Shown: positions 1-7,691 of the stretch, piece by piece
How positions within the stretch are numbered: the first letter of the stretch is position 1
Layout of the letters: each line of letters starts with the position of its first letter
NCBI GenBank assembly: GCA_035574175.1
Contig: DATLZB010000198.1
Coordinates: forward strand, 1 to 14,237
Direction: 5' to 3'
Length of the DNA stretch: 14,237 nt
Source of the DNA: DATLZB01 sp035574175
GTDB taxonomy: Bacteria > Pseudomonadota > Alphaproteobacteria > Rhizobiales > Hyphomicrobiaceae
Position numbers and translations under genes: made by a program
Notes under the pieces: model-generated
Database searches by the model: none
The model's input: only the letters and a program-made list of their open reading frames with translations
Told to the model about the DNA's origin: nothing

Positions 1-790
1 CCGCCACGACGTTGACGGCGATGGCCGAGGCGCCTGCCGACGTCTCGACGAATACGGCGGAACCCGACGCGCCGCGCGCGATGTCGCAGCGGTGGAGCAG
101 CAGGCGCTCGGAGCCGATATTGGTGGCCATGTGCAGCCAGCGCGCAAGGTCGGGCTCGAGCGGCATATCCGAGCTTGTGCAGTCATCCGAGAGCCGCAGC
201 GACTTGGCGCCGGTGTCGGCGTGATAGGCGAGAATGAACATCTCGCTGGAAGGAAGCGCGGGCCAGGGCGTCGCCTGTTCGCCTCTGCTCGAAAGCCGGA
301 CATTGCGCCCCCTGCAGACGGGCTCTGCCAGGCGGACGAGAGCCCAGTCGTGGGCCGTGTTGTAGGGTGCCGTCGAATTGGCCCGCGTCAGCCCGGTGAG
401 CACGCTCAAGGCCATTCTTTCTTCGCTGCCGCCGGCGATGCCGGTGGTGCGCCGGTCCTTGCCCTGACCGATGGCAACGGAGACCCCGTCAAGACGGTGG
501 CGGGCAAGGGGCGCGAGCAGGCAGTGCGCCGCGGTGGCAACGACCTCCTCGGCGACGCAGAAGGTGGTGCACAGGGTCCGGCTTCGGCCGAGCCGAGCTT
601 CGATCAGTCCGACCGATCTTGCGAGCTCGGCGTATCGCTCAGGAACGCTGCGGCGCGTGTCCTTGCCGAAGATGCCGGGCTTGGCGGCAGTTGCGATACG
701 AACCGAAGGCGGGCGCGGTTCCTGTGCCAGGAGCGGCACCGGGAAGGCCAACACCGCGCTCGCGACGAGTGGCGCAAGCGCTCGCAACAT
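1..790 (-). CDS. Exported trypsin-like (S1 family) serine protease, C-terminus cut by window edge
   Basis: Translating the minus strand gives a chymotrypsin/trypsin-fold protease with a full catalytic triad. The His is in TAAHC (H89, codon 526-524), the Asp in DWALVRL (D148, 349-347) and the Ser in GASGS (S242, 67-65). The Cys of TFC and the Cys after the catalytic His match the conserved disulfide around the His in S1 proteases. The N-terminus is a signal peptide (MLRALAPLVASAVLAF, then VPLLAQ), so the enzyme should be periplasmic or secreted. The reading frame is open to base 1, so the last part of the domain lies outside the window. Start choice: ATG at 790 begins directly at the signal peptide; an in-frame ATG at 832 would add 14 residues. 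Neither has a good Shine-Dalgarno. Substrate is unknown; GxSGS rather than GDSGGP suggests a bacterial V8/Glu-endopeptidase-like or general S1 protease. It lies 140 bases downstream of the cytochrome/propeller gene on the same strand, so co-transcription is possible. Family call firm, exact start uncertain. Confidence 0.85.
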   Translation of the reverse strand, partial: MLRALAPLVASAVLAFPVPLLAQEPRPPSVRIATAAKPGIFGKDTRRSVPERYAELARSVGLIEARLGRSRTLCTTFCVAEEVVATAAHCLLAPLARHRLDGVSVAIGQGKDRRTTGIAGGSEERMALSVLTGLTRANSTAPYNTAHDWALVRLAEPVCRGRNVRLSSRGEQATPWPALPSSEMFILAYHADTGAKSLRLSDDCTSSDMPLEPDLARWLHMATNIGSERLLLHRCDIARGASGSAVFVETSAGASAIAVNVVA

Positions 791-874
791 CCTGCAAAAC
801 GGCGTGCGCTGCGGGCAAGCTTTGGTGTGCATGGGATCGCAGGCGATGGGCGTCGCAAGCAAGACTAGCCGCAA

Positions 875-889
875 GCGGGAGCCTCCCGC
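875..889. terminator. Short perfect inverted repeat, possible weak terminator
   Basis: GCGGGAG at 875-881 and CTCCCGC at 883-889 are exact reverse complements around a single base, so an RNA would fold with about 6 pairs and a 3-base loop. It lies between the stop of the cytochrome/propeller gene (931) and the start of the serine protease on the same strand. There is no T-run after it on the minus strand, so a Rho-independent terminator is not well supported. Confidence 0.25.
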
Positions 890-930
890 AATTGCCAGAA
901 CCCCACCGGGCCCATGGTTTGCAACCAGGT

Positions 931-2181
931 CTAATTGCTCGCTGCCTGCCGCTTCACCGAAACCAGCATGATGCGGTTGGTAGAGCTCTGGTGAATGAGC
1001 AGGTTGCCGTCCTTGGTCGGCCGCATGTGCCGGATGATGCCGGCATAGATGCCGCCCGACGGAATCGGCCAGCTCTGGAACTTCTCCGTCCTGGGGTCGA
1101 AGCGAACCAGCATGTCGGGACGCACGCCGGACTCGTTGTACCAGACGATGCCGTCGACCACCGCGATGGCATACGGGTGCGAGGTGGGCCCGCTCGGGGA
1201 GGGCCACTCTTTGATATCGCCGGTCTTCGGGTCGTAGCGGCCAAGCCGGCCCTCGCCCGAGTTGACGTACCAAATGACGCCGTCGCCGGCGATGTCGAGC
1301 CGGCGCACGGTGGTGCCCGGTAACGGCAGCTTGACCTCGGTCAGCTCCATTGTCCTAGCGTTGACCTTGACCAGGCACGGGCGCCCGTTGCAGGCAACCC
1401 AGGGATTGCCCTCGGCGTCGATCTTGATGCCGTAGGGCCGCGAGTTCGGCTCCTTCATGGTGGCGAGCTTGATCTCGCCCGTCTTGGGGTCGAGCCGGCC
1501 CACCATGTTGCTCACCTGCAGCGTGAACCAAGCGATCCCGTTACGATCGAACACCAGCGTGTGCGGGTCCTTCGCCTTGGGGTCCGGCATCTTGAACTCG
1601 GTGATCTTGCCGGTTCTGGGATCGAGATAGCCGACGGTCCCGTTCTTGTTGCCGGTGTACCAGACGTTGCCGTTGGCATCGATCTCGACCGTGTGCGGCA
1701 TGGCGTTGGCAGGGAGCGTGTACTCCTTCATCTCGCCGGTCCTGGGATCGATCCGCCCGATCAAGTTGGCGAACTGCCCGGCCCACCAGATCGAGCCGTC
1801 CGCCGCCTCTACGGGATCGCGCGAGCGCTGGCCGAGCGTCGGGGTCACCCATTCCTTGAACGTGACCTCCGCGTCACCGGGCACCTGTTTCGCCGCTCGC
1901 TTCGTGTTGGGCGGAAAGTGCGCAGCCAGGTACTGGGTGATCTCGCCCTGCTTGTCGGGCGTGCCCGACAGGTCGATCATCGTACCGATCAGCTCCTTCC
2001 ATTGATCGCGCGTGTAGCCCGAGCTGCGCGTGATCTGGTTCACCTCGTGGCAGGCCGTGCATACGCCGGCGACAAGGTCCTTGCCGGAGCCCTCGGGCAG
2101 ATGGGCTTGCGCCAGGGCGGCGGTCGGCAGCAGAAAAAAGAGGCCGGCACGGGTGAGCGACGTGAAGGGCGGTCTGAACAT
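931..2181 (-). CDS. Periplasmic c-type cytochrome domain fused to Vgb-like seven-bladed propeller
   Basis: The 416-residue product has three parts. Residues 1-25 are a signal peptide (MFRPPF...FFLLPTAALAQA). Residues about 30-95 form a small cytochrome c domain with a CTACH haem-attachment motif at 41-45; M68 is a candidate sixth ligand. Residues about 110-416 carry six clear propeller repeats, each running from xxDGxxWxx to DP(R/K)TGxxxEYxLP, plus a degenerate seventh. This is the virginiamycin B lyase / streptogramin lyase (Vgb) propeller pattern. The N-terminal strand KEWVTPT may close the ring as in other propellers. The protein should be exported and haem-loaded in the periplasm. Lyase activity on an antibiotic is not shown; many chromosomal Vgb-like propellers have unknown substrates, and a redox role is equally plausible. 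Start: ATG 2181 has GGGAG 6 bases upstream and opens the signal peptide; the frame stays open to 2253 without a better start. It is divergent from the C13 peptidase gene. Confidence 0.87.
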   Translation of the reverse strand: MFRPPFTSLTRAGLFFLLPTAALAQAHLPEGSGKDLVAGVCTACHEVNQITRSSGYTRDQWKELIGTMIDLSGTPDKQGEITQYLAAHFPPNTKRAAKQVPGDAEVTFKEWVTPTLGQRSRDPVEAADGSIWWAGQFANLIGRIDPRTGEMKEYTLPANAMPHTVEIDANGNVWYTGNKNGTVGYLDPRTGKITEFKMPDPKAKDPHTLVFDRNGIAWFTLQVSNMVGRLDPKTGEIKLATMKEPNSRPYGIKIDAEGNPWVACNGRPCLVKVNARTMELTEVKLPLPGTTVRRLDIAGDGVIWYVNSGEGRLGRYDPKTGDIKEWPSPSGPTSHPYAIAVVDGIVWYNESGVRPDMLVRFDPRTEKFQSWPIPSGGIYAGIIRHMRPTKDGNLLIHQSSTNRIMLVSVKRQAASN

Positions 2182-2187
2182 ACTGTT

Positions 2188-2192
2188 CTCCC
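2188..2192 (-). promoter_or_regulatory. Shine-Dalgarno fixing the cytochrome/propeller start
   Basis: GGGAG on the minus strand with a 6-base spacer to ATG 2181. It supports that start over the longer open frame extending to 2253. Confidence 0.7.
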
Positions 2193-2352
2193 AACAACGA
2201 TGTACTTGTTTGCAACCAGGGGGATGCTGCGGCTGGCGGCCCTCGGGTGTCAAGCGTAAGGCATCAGCGCGAAGCTGTTAACGGCGGTCGCTCCCTTCGC
2301 GTGTCGTGCTAGTCTGTCGCCAAAGACCGTTGATGGACGCGATCGTTCGACG

Positions 2353-3213
2353 ATGATGCTACGGACTCTTCGAGACCGCCTCCTGGGGTTAGCCGTCCTG
2401 GCGGCGTTCTTGGCGGGAGCGCTGGCCACCGCCATCGCCCAGCCGCGCCGGATCGAGGTCGATGTCGAGCAAGCCTACTACCGCCAGCCCGAGCTGGTCA
2501 GCCGGACACTCGCTGAGATCGATACTGCTCGCGCCGACCGCACGCAGCTCTACTTCGTCGGCTTCGCCGGCTACGGCGCCGAGGCCGTCTTCAAGCGCGA
2601 GGTGCTCGCGGTACGCGAGCTCTTCGATGAGCGCTTCGGCACCAAGGGAAGATCCGTCGTCCTCGTCAACCACGCGAGCACGGTGGAGGAGATTCCCCTC
2701 GCCAACCTCACCAACCTCGATCGCATCCTGCAGCACCTGGGCGGGCTCCTCGACAAGCAGCGCGACGTGCTGTTCCTGTTCCTGACCTCGCACGGGACCA
2801 AGGGCGTATTCGCGGTCGACATGCCGGGCTTCGGCTTCAACAACCTGACGCCGCAACGTCTCAAGGCCATGCTCGACGGTTCGGGCATCAAGAACCGCGT
2901 GGTCGTGATCTCGGCCTGCCGCTCGGGAAGCTTCATCCCGGCACTCGCCGACGCCAACACCCTCGTCATCACCGCGGCGCATGCCGAGCGGACGTCCTTC
3001 GGCTGCGAGGACAGGCGCCAGTGGACCTACTTCGGCGATGCCTTCTTCAACCATGCGCTTCGGGAGGAGGCCTCATTCACAAAGGCCTTCGAGCGTGCCA
3101 AGCGCCTCATCCGACAATGGGAGAGGAAGGAGCGGCTCACCCCATCGCTGCCTCAGGTCGCGGGCGGCGCCGCGCTCAAGGCCTCGCTCGAAGCGGTCGC
3201 GAGCGCGAGGTAA
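2353..3213 (+). CDS. Exported C13 (legumain-like) cysteine peptidase
   Basis: The 286-residue product starts with a signal peptide (residues 1-30; hydrophobic run LLGLAVLAAFLAGALATAIA). It carries the two hallmark motifs of the C13 / caspase-like fold. These are a catalytic His in LFLTSHG (H147), after a hydrophobic beta-strand, and a catalytic Cys in VVVISACRSG (C189), after a second hydrophobic strand. The spacing of about 42 residues fits the family. C13 enzymes cleave after Asn or Asp, or act as GPI transamidase subunits in eukaryotes; the specificity of exported bacterial members is unknown, so no substrate is assigned. The product is expected to be periplasmic. Two ATG codons stand at 2353 and 2356; no strong Shine-Dalgarno is visible, so the exact start is uncertain by one codon or more. 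It is divergent from the cytochrome/propeller gene (171-base gap) and converges on the AsmA-like gene 39 bases downstream. Confidence 0.87.
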   Translation: MMLRTLRDRLLGLAVLAAFLAGALATAIAQPRRIEVDVEQAYYRQPELVSRTLAEIDTARADRTQLYFVGFAGYGAEAVFKREVLAVRELFDERFGTKGRSVVLVNHASTVEEIPLANLTNLDRILQHLGGLLDKQRDVLFLFLTSHGTKGVFAVDMPGFGFNNLTPQRLKAMLDGSGIKNRVVVISACRSGSFIPALADANTLVITAAHAERTSFGCEDRRQWTYFGDAFFNHALREEASFTKAFERAKRLIRQWERKERLTPSLPQVAGGAALKASLEAVASAR

Positions 3214-3252
3214 TGCCGCCAGAAAAGCAAGGCCGGCTCGTCACGTTCTGTT

Positions 3253-6200
3253 TCAGTCGCGCCCGCGCGACGCGCCCGACGGAATGGTCTCGGAGATCCA
3301 TCCCCCATCGGGGTCCACGCGCGGCTCAGCCGCCCCGGCCGCCGCCCCACTGCCCGCGGTGGTGGAGGAAGAGCGCACCGCCGGCGCCTGCACGGGACGT
3401 GCCGAGCCTTCCTCACGCGGCGTCACGCGCGGAGCCGGATTGGTCATCTGCATCATCTCGCGCAGGATGCCGGGCAGAGCAATGGACAGCGGATTGACGA
3501 GCACCTGCGGTCGCGCCATCGGTCCCTTGATGGCATAGGTCATGCCAAGCACGCCTTCGCCGCGAGGCCCGGCCAGCAATTGTCCGATGCCGGGGATCAC
3601 TCCTACAGCCGCGTTGAGCCCCTGCAGGGGAACATAGGTGCCGCCGAGGTCGACCCATTGGGCGGCAAAGTCCGCCTTGCCCTTGAGCGTGGCCCCGAGC
3701 ACCGCCCCGCGCAGGTCGGCATCCTCGATGACGAACTGCCCGTGCCCGACCGAGAACGGGGCGCGAATGTAGTCGAACGGAATCCGCTCCCGCGCGGCTG
3801 TGCGTTGCGGCCGTCCGACGCCGCCGCCCTCGCGCAGGCCCTCCGGCCCTTGCAACACCTCATAGACCACCGGGTCGCCGAGCAGACTGAACTGCCTGAC
3901 GAGAAGAAGCCCGGTCTTTTCCGCCGGCCCGCGGCCGTCGAGGTTCACCTCCAGCCTGAGCTGCCCACCCTGCATGTTGGGATAGAAGCCGAACAGACGG
4001 AAGACCTGGCCGGCGTCGTCGGACGCTGCAACCAGCTTGCGCGGCTCGTTCGGAGCCTGCTGAAGGGTCACCTCGAGCGCGGTGAGGGGCGCGTTGCGGC
4101 CGCTGCCGGCGATGCTGCCGCGCGCGGCAAGGGAGACGATCCTGCCGCCGCGCTTCGACATCTGCAGCCGCAGTCCCCTGAGTGAAAGGTCGGAGAATCC
4201 CAGTACATTGTCGATCTCGACCCGCACGTCCTGCCCCGGCCGGTCCTTGCCTTCGAGCAGCGGCCGGTCGCGCAACTGGCCGACCGAATAGAGCGACTGG
4301 AAAAAATCGCGGCCGTCGAAGGTAGCGCCGCGGACGGTGATCTCCCACACGTTGTCATTGCGCAGCTTGCCCTCCACGGCGAGGCGCGAAACGATCTTGA
4401 CCGAGAACTCCGGAAAGCGGAACTCGCGCACTCGGCCGTGGCCGTCGAGGATGAGTACGCCGTCGATGGCGATGTCGTCGCCCACAACCTTGAAGTTCTG
4501 CAGCTCGCTCTGGCGGGCGGATACCCTGACCATGTCGAACTGCACGAAGGCCGAACGGCCCGCCGGCTTGCGCCAAGCGATGCCCTCGAGCAGCAGCTCG
4601 GCGTTGGTGAGGTCGCCGCGCACCTGCATGGCGGGCGAGGGGCCCTGCGCGCCGGAGGCGATCGCGACATCGACCGTCATCTCGCCCGACACGATGTGAT
4701 TGACATCGAGGCCCAGCCTGGAGCGATCGCCGGCGTCGAGGCTCGCTCGGATGCGCAGCGGTGGCTGTTGGTCCGACCTCGCACCCATGATGCGATGCCA
4801 GGCGACTTTGGCCGGCACGCCGGAGATCAAGAGATCGCCGGTGACGTCAACGGCGCGCTCGGTCACCTCGAAGGCAAGGGTCGAGCCGCTGACGTCATAG
4901 CTGCCGAGCAGGTTGCGGGCCGCCCCTTCCGTCACCCGGCCCTTGCCCTCAATGCGCAGGTCCTCAAGCCCGAGCCGCTCGCCGAGCGGCACGGCGATCT
5001 TGAACTGGGCTTCGGCCTTACCCTCAACCTCATCGCTTGAAAGACCCAGCGGCCGCTCGGCGTTCAGCGCTTCCTGATCGAGATAGGCGAGCGCTGCACC
5101 GGCGGTCCCTTGTACGCGGAACGTCAACTCCCCGATCGCGGTCGGAGCCATGGCGTTGCTGGACAGGAGGCGCCCCGAGCGGATTAAGAGCCGGCCGGCA
5201 CCGCCGACCGCAACGGATGCCTCGGGCAGCGCCACCTCGAGGTCGTCGCCCTCGAGCCGGACCAGGGCGCGTGGCGCATCGACGGGCAGGAAGCCCGGAT
5301 GCGGCACGAACCTGACCTCGGCGGTCTCGATGGCAACCGACAGGCGTGCGCGCTCGGTACCGCTGCGCAGAAGGCGATCGGTGCCGGCCTCCCCCTGCTC
5401 GAGCGTAAAGTGGCCGGCGAGGAGGCGTCCGCCGAGCACCTGCGTGCCGACCCACCGGCGCGCCGCCGGCGCGACCGCTGCAGGCCACAACGCCTTGGCG
5501 GTGGCCATGGACATGGGACCCATGCGGCCCTGCAACGAGACTGCGGGGATGGCGCCGCCGGCGACCACGTTACCGGCAGCGGTGATGTCGGCCTCTCCGG
5601 CCTTGAGGCGGAACTCCGTGATCTCGAGGGCGCGGCGGGCGGGGTTGAACAGGCCCTGCGCGCGGAGGGCCGACACCGGTACGGCGGCAACCCCGAACTC
5701 CTCGGCTGCGAGCCGCCCTTCGGTGGCCCACAGCTCGACAGCCCAACTGTCGCCGCCCAGCACATGGCGGGCGGCCGGGGTGATGGCCCCGGCAAGCGTC
5801 AGCCGACTGTCACCCCAGCTCACGGTGGAGGGCTCGAGCACCAGCCGCTGCTGCTCGCGCAAATAGCGCAGGTTGATCGAGCCGCCGTCGATGCCGAGCG
5901 CGGCACCGTCGAGCCAGGGCGTCACCAGCTTGCCGCGTTTGAGGTCAAGCCTGGCGTTGGCGCTCAGCAGCTCGCCGCGCTCGGAAAGTTCGATCTCGGC
6001 ATCGCCGTCCACCGGAAGGTTGAACGCAGCAAGCTCCGCAAGCTGCGGCGCCTGCATGGCGAGCAGGCTCGGCACGAGGCCGCGCACGGAAGCCTTGAGG
6101 GACACGCTCCTCGCCTGCTCGAAGTTCTCAGTGGCAATGGTCATGCGCCAGGGCCCGAGCGGGCTGGCGAACGTCATGTTGCCTCGGATCACACTGCCCT

Positions 6201-6936
6201 GGCGGCGGTGATCGACGCCGAGGTCGGCTTCGGTCAGGCGCCAGATCGCATGCCTGCCGCGGTGGTTCAGAATAACGGTGGCATCGCGTACCCCGATACT
6301 CTTCAGGTAGGCGGCAGCATGCTCGGCGCGGCGTCCCGCCACGGCAATCGCCGAGAGGGTCTGCGCCACGTTGATGGGTCTCAAGGCGGAGGCGACGGAG
6401 GCTGCGGCCTCGGCCGAGGCCGCATCTTTCAGGTCGGATTGTTCCCCTTCGGCAGCCCGCCGCGCGGCGGCGCGCGCGAAGCTCAAGGCCAAGCCGTGCT
6501 CCTCGGAATAGGAAACGATAAGACGCGGTTGGATCAGCTCCACCCGCCGCGGCGCGATCCGTCCCGACCACAACGCGCGATAGCTGAGCTGCACGGTGGC
6601 GAGCGGTGCCGCGGCGACGGGCTCGCCCTGTGGGTCGGCGAAGCGGAGGTTGCGGAGCTGAATTTCAAGGCCGCCGGCCTCGGAAAGGGCCATGGTCGCA
6701 TGCTCGATGTCGACGGCAAGGCCGATCTCGGTGCCGACCGTGCGGCCAATCGATTCGGCAATAAAGTTCAACGAGACCGGCCCGTTGAGTAGGCGCACGT
6801 AGAGGAGCCCGAAGGCGAGCCCGCCAAGGAGCACGATCGGAATGAGACCCTTCAGCAGGGCAACAGCGAAGCCCGCCAGTCTGTCGAGCGCCGAGCCCTC
6901 GCGCACGTGCCACCGCGACGGGGCGGGCAGCCGCAC
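3253..6936 (-). CDS. AsmA-like / DUF3971 (YhdP-type) large envelope protein
   Basis: The 1227-residue product has a short cytosolic N-terminus, one membrane segment at about residues 30-47 (GLIPIVLLGGLAFGLLYV) and then a long beta-rich periplasmic region. The middle resembles the DUF3971 family. The C-terminal part carries typical AsmA-like C-terminal sequence: FRLFGFYPNMQGG near residue 976, then IPGIGQLLAGPRGEG and ALPGILREMMQM at about 1115-1160. YhdP, TamB and AsmA proteins are thought to form lipid-conducting bridges between inner and outer membranes; a role in phospholipid transport or outer-membrane integrity is inferred from the family. The tail after about residue 1165 is rich in Ala, Ser, Pro and Arg and probably disordered. 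Start: the open frame continues upstream to 7071, but GTG at 6936 has AGGAG 7 bases upstream and leads directly to the membrane segment, so I place the start there. It converges on the C13 peptidase gene and is divergent from the peroxiredoxin gene. Confidence 0.88.
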   Translation of the reverse strand: MRLPAPSRWHVREGSALDRLAGFAVALLKGLIPIVLLGGLAFGLLYVRLLNGPVSLNFIAESIGRTVGTEIGLAVDIEHATMALSEAGGLEIQLRNLRFADPQGEPVAAAPLATVQLSYRALWSGRIAPRRVELIQPRLIVSYSEEHGLALSFARAAARRAAEGEQSDLKDAASAEAAASVASALRPINVAQTLSAIAVAGRRAEHAAAYLKSIGVRDATVILNHRGRHAIWRLTEADLGVDHRRQGSVIRGNMTFASPLGPWRMTIATENFEQARSVSLKASVRGLVPSLLAMQAPQLAELAAFNLPVDGDAEIELSERGELLSANARLDLKRGKLVTPWLDGAALGIDGGSINLRYLREQQRLVLEPSTVSWGDSRLTLAGAITPAARHVLGGDSWAVELWATEGRLAAEEFGVAAVPVSALRAQGLFNPARRALEITEFRLKAGEADITAAGNVVAGGAIPAVSLQGRMGPMSMATAKALWPAAVAPAARRWVGTQVLGGRLLAGHFTLEQGEAGTDRLLRSGTERARLSVAIETAEVRFVPHPGFLPVDAPRALVRLEGDDLEVALPEASVAVGGAGRLLIRSGRLLSSNAMAPTAIGELTFRVQGTAGAALAYLDQEALNAERPLGLSSDEVEGKAEAQFKIAVPLGERLGLEDLRIEGKGRVTEGAARNLLGSYDVSGSTLAFEVTERAVDVTGDLLISGVPAKVAWHRIMGARSDQQPPLRIRASLDAGDRSRLGLDVNHIVSGEMTVDVAIASGAQGPSPAMQVRGDLTNAELLLEGIAWRKPAGRSAFVQFDMVRVSARQSELQNFKVVGDDIAIDGVLILDGHGRVREFRFPEFSVKIVSRLAVEGKLRNDNVWEITVRGATFDGRDFFQSLYSVGQLRDRPLLEGKDRPGQDVRVEIDNVLGFSDLSLRGLRLQMSKRGGRIVSLAARGSIAGSGRNAPLTALEVTLQQAPNEPRKLVAASDDAGQVFRLFGFYPNMQGGQLRLEVNLDGRGPAEKTGLLLVRQFSLLGDPVVYEVLQGPEGLREGGGVGRPQRTAARERIPFDYIRAPFSVGHGQFVIEDADLRGAVLGATLKGKADFAAQWVDLGGTYVPLQGLNAAVGVIPGIGQLLAGPRGEGVLGMTYAIKGPMARPQVLVNPLSIALPGILREMMQMTNPAPRVTPREEGSARPVQAPAVRSSSTTAGSGAAAGAAEPRVDPDGGWISETIPSGASRGRD

Positions 6937-6943
6937 CGTGACA

Positions 6944-6948
6944 CTCCT
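6944..6948 (-). promoter_or_regulatory. Shine-Dalgarno fixing the GTG start of the AsmA-like gene
   Basis: On the minus strand AAGAAGGAG is followed by a 7-base spacer and GTG 6936. It is one of the best ribosome-binding sites in the window and argues against the 45-residue longer open frame, whose extra N-terminus (rich in Arg, no hydrophobic segment) looks non-coding. Confidence 0.75.
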
Positions 6949-7164
6949 TCTTTCGGATGGCTGTCTCGCTCTTTCCACCGTTGCCCTTCGCCCACCCCCA
7001 AGGGACGACGCCAACACGCGGCATAACCGGCCCGCCAACCACAAGCTGGTCAGCTGCGGCCGCCCGCGCACCCCCGCCAGAGGCAGCCGAACACAGACAT
7101 TACTGAGAGACCGCCGGCGCGACTCGTGCGCAGCAAGCAGTTTCGTCGTAACCTATATTTCTGG

Positions 7165-7180
7165 TTTTGTGCATGCAAAA
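7165..7180. promoter_or_regulatory. Inverted repeat TTTTG-N6-CAAAA, candidate operator for the peroxiredoxin gene
   Basis: TTTTG (7165-7169) and CAAAA (7176-7180) are exact reverse complements around TGCATG. It lies in the most AT-rich patch of the region, just after TATATT (7154-7159), which could be a -10 element, and 27 bases before the peroxiredoxin ATG. The position suits a transcription-factor site. No known regulator consensus is claimed, and no convincing -35 element was found. Confidence 0.3.
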
Positions 7181-7206
7181 ACGCGTCAAAAGAAAGGCGG
7201 TGCAGG

Positions 7207-7674
7207 ATGGTCAAGGACGGTAGCGCGGCCCCGGATGTCGAGCTCCAGCTCGATGACGGGCGCAAACAGCGCCTATCGAGCCTCAAGGGGCGTGTGGTGG
7301 TGCTCTATTTCTACCCCAAGGACGACACCTCCGGCTGCACGCTCGAAGCGAAAGACTTCACCAACCTGCTGCCCCAGTTCAAAAAGGCCGGCGTCGAGGT
7401 GATCGGCATCTCTCCCGACGGCAGCGACAGCCATCGGAAATTCCGCGAAAAGCACGATCTCAAGGTGCCGCTGGCCTCGGACCCGGACAAGAAGGTTGCA
7501 CAGGCATTCGGGGTGTGGGTCGAGAAGTCGAGGTATGGCAGGACCTATATGGGCGTCGATCGCTCTACCTTCCTGATCGACGGCAAGGGCAGAATTGTGC
7601 GGAGCTGGCGCGGCGTCAAAGTGCCCGGGCATGCGGAGGAGGTGCTGGCTGCGGCGCGGGCGATGGCCTCCTGA
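7207..7674 (+). CDS. bcp: Bcp/PrxQ-type peroxiredoxin with a single cysteine
   Basis: The 155-residue product is a thioredoxin-fold peroxidase that reduces hydrogen peroxide and organic hydroperoxides, presumably in the cytoplasm since no signal peptide is seen. The family signature VVLYFYPKDDTSGCTLEA is present; C44 in TSGCT is the peroxidatic cysteine, and the downstream Arg in KSRYGRTYMGVDRSTFLID matches the conserved catalytic region. The resolving cysteine found five residues later in E. coli Bcp (TPGCTxxAC) is replaced by Lys, and C44 is the only cysteine in the protein, so it should work as a 1-Cys enzyme needing an external thiol. Length is typical. Start: ATG 7207 begins the conserved MVKDGSAAPD sequence, with AAAGG upstream; the open frame to 7126 adds an aromatic- and Cys-rich stretch unlike the family. 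It is divergent from the AsmA-like gene and upstream of the bactofilin gene on the same strand. Confidence 0.93.
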   Translation: MVKDGSAAPDVELQLDDGRKQRLSSLKGRVVVLYFYPKDDTSGCTLEAKDFTNLLPQFKKAGVEVIGISPDGSDSHRKFREKHDLKVPLASDPDKKVAQAFGVWVEKSRYGRTYMGVDRSTFLIDGKGRIVRSWRGVKVPGHAEEVLAAARAMAS

Positions 7675-7691
7675 TCCGCGGCCATAGGGCC

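Noticed and set aside
92..868. 258-codon open frame on the plus strand
   Set aside because: Its product is Arg/Gly/Ala-rich without recognisable motifs, while the opposite strand encodes a clear S1 protease with triad and signal peptide.
1200..1850. Recurrent similar DNA blocks (phrases encoding DPRTG or DPKTG)
   Set aside because: They are the coding repeats of the propeller blades, not a separate DNA repeat element.
2278..2312. TTAACG with downstream GCTAGT as a promoter for the C13 peptidase gene
   Set aside because: The spacing between the two hexamers is too long for a sigma-70-type promoter and both match poorly.
2389..3054. 221-codon open frame on the minus strand
   Set aside because: It is antisense to the C13 peptidase, whose catalytic motifs and signal peptide identify the coding strand.
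5299..6792. 497-codon open frame on the plus strand
   Set aside because: It lies wholly inside the AsmA-like gene on the opposite strand and has low-complexity composition typical of antisense frames in GC-rich DNA.
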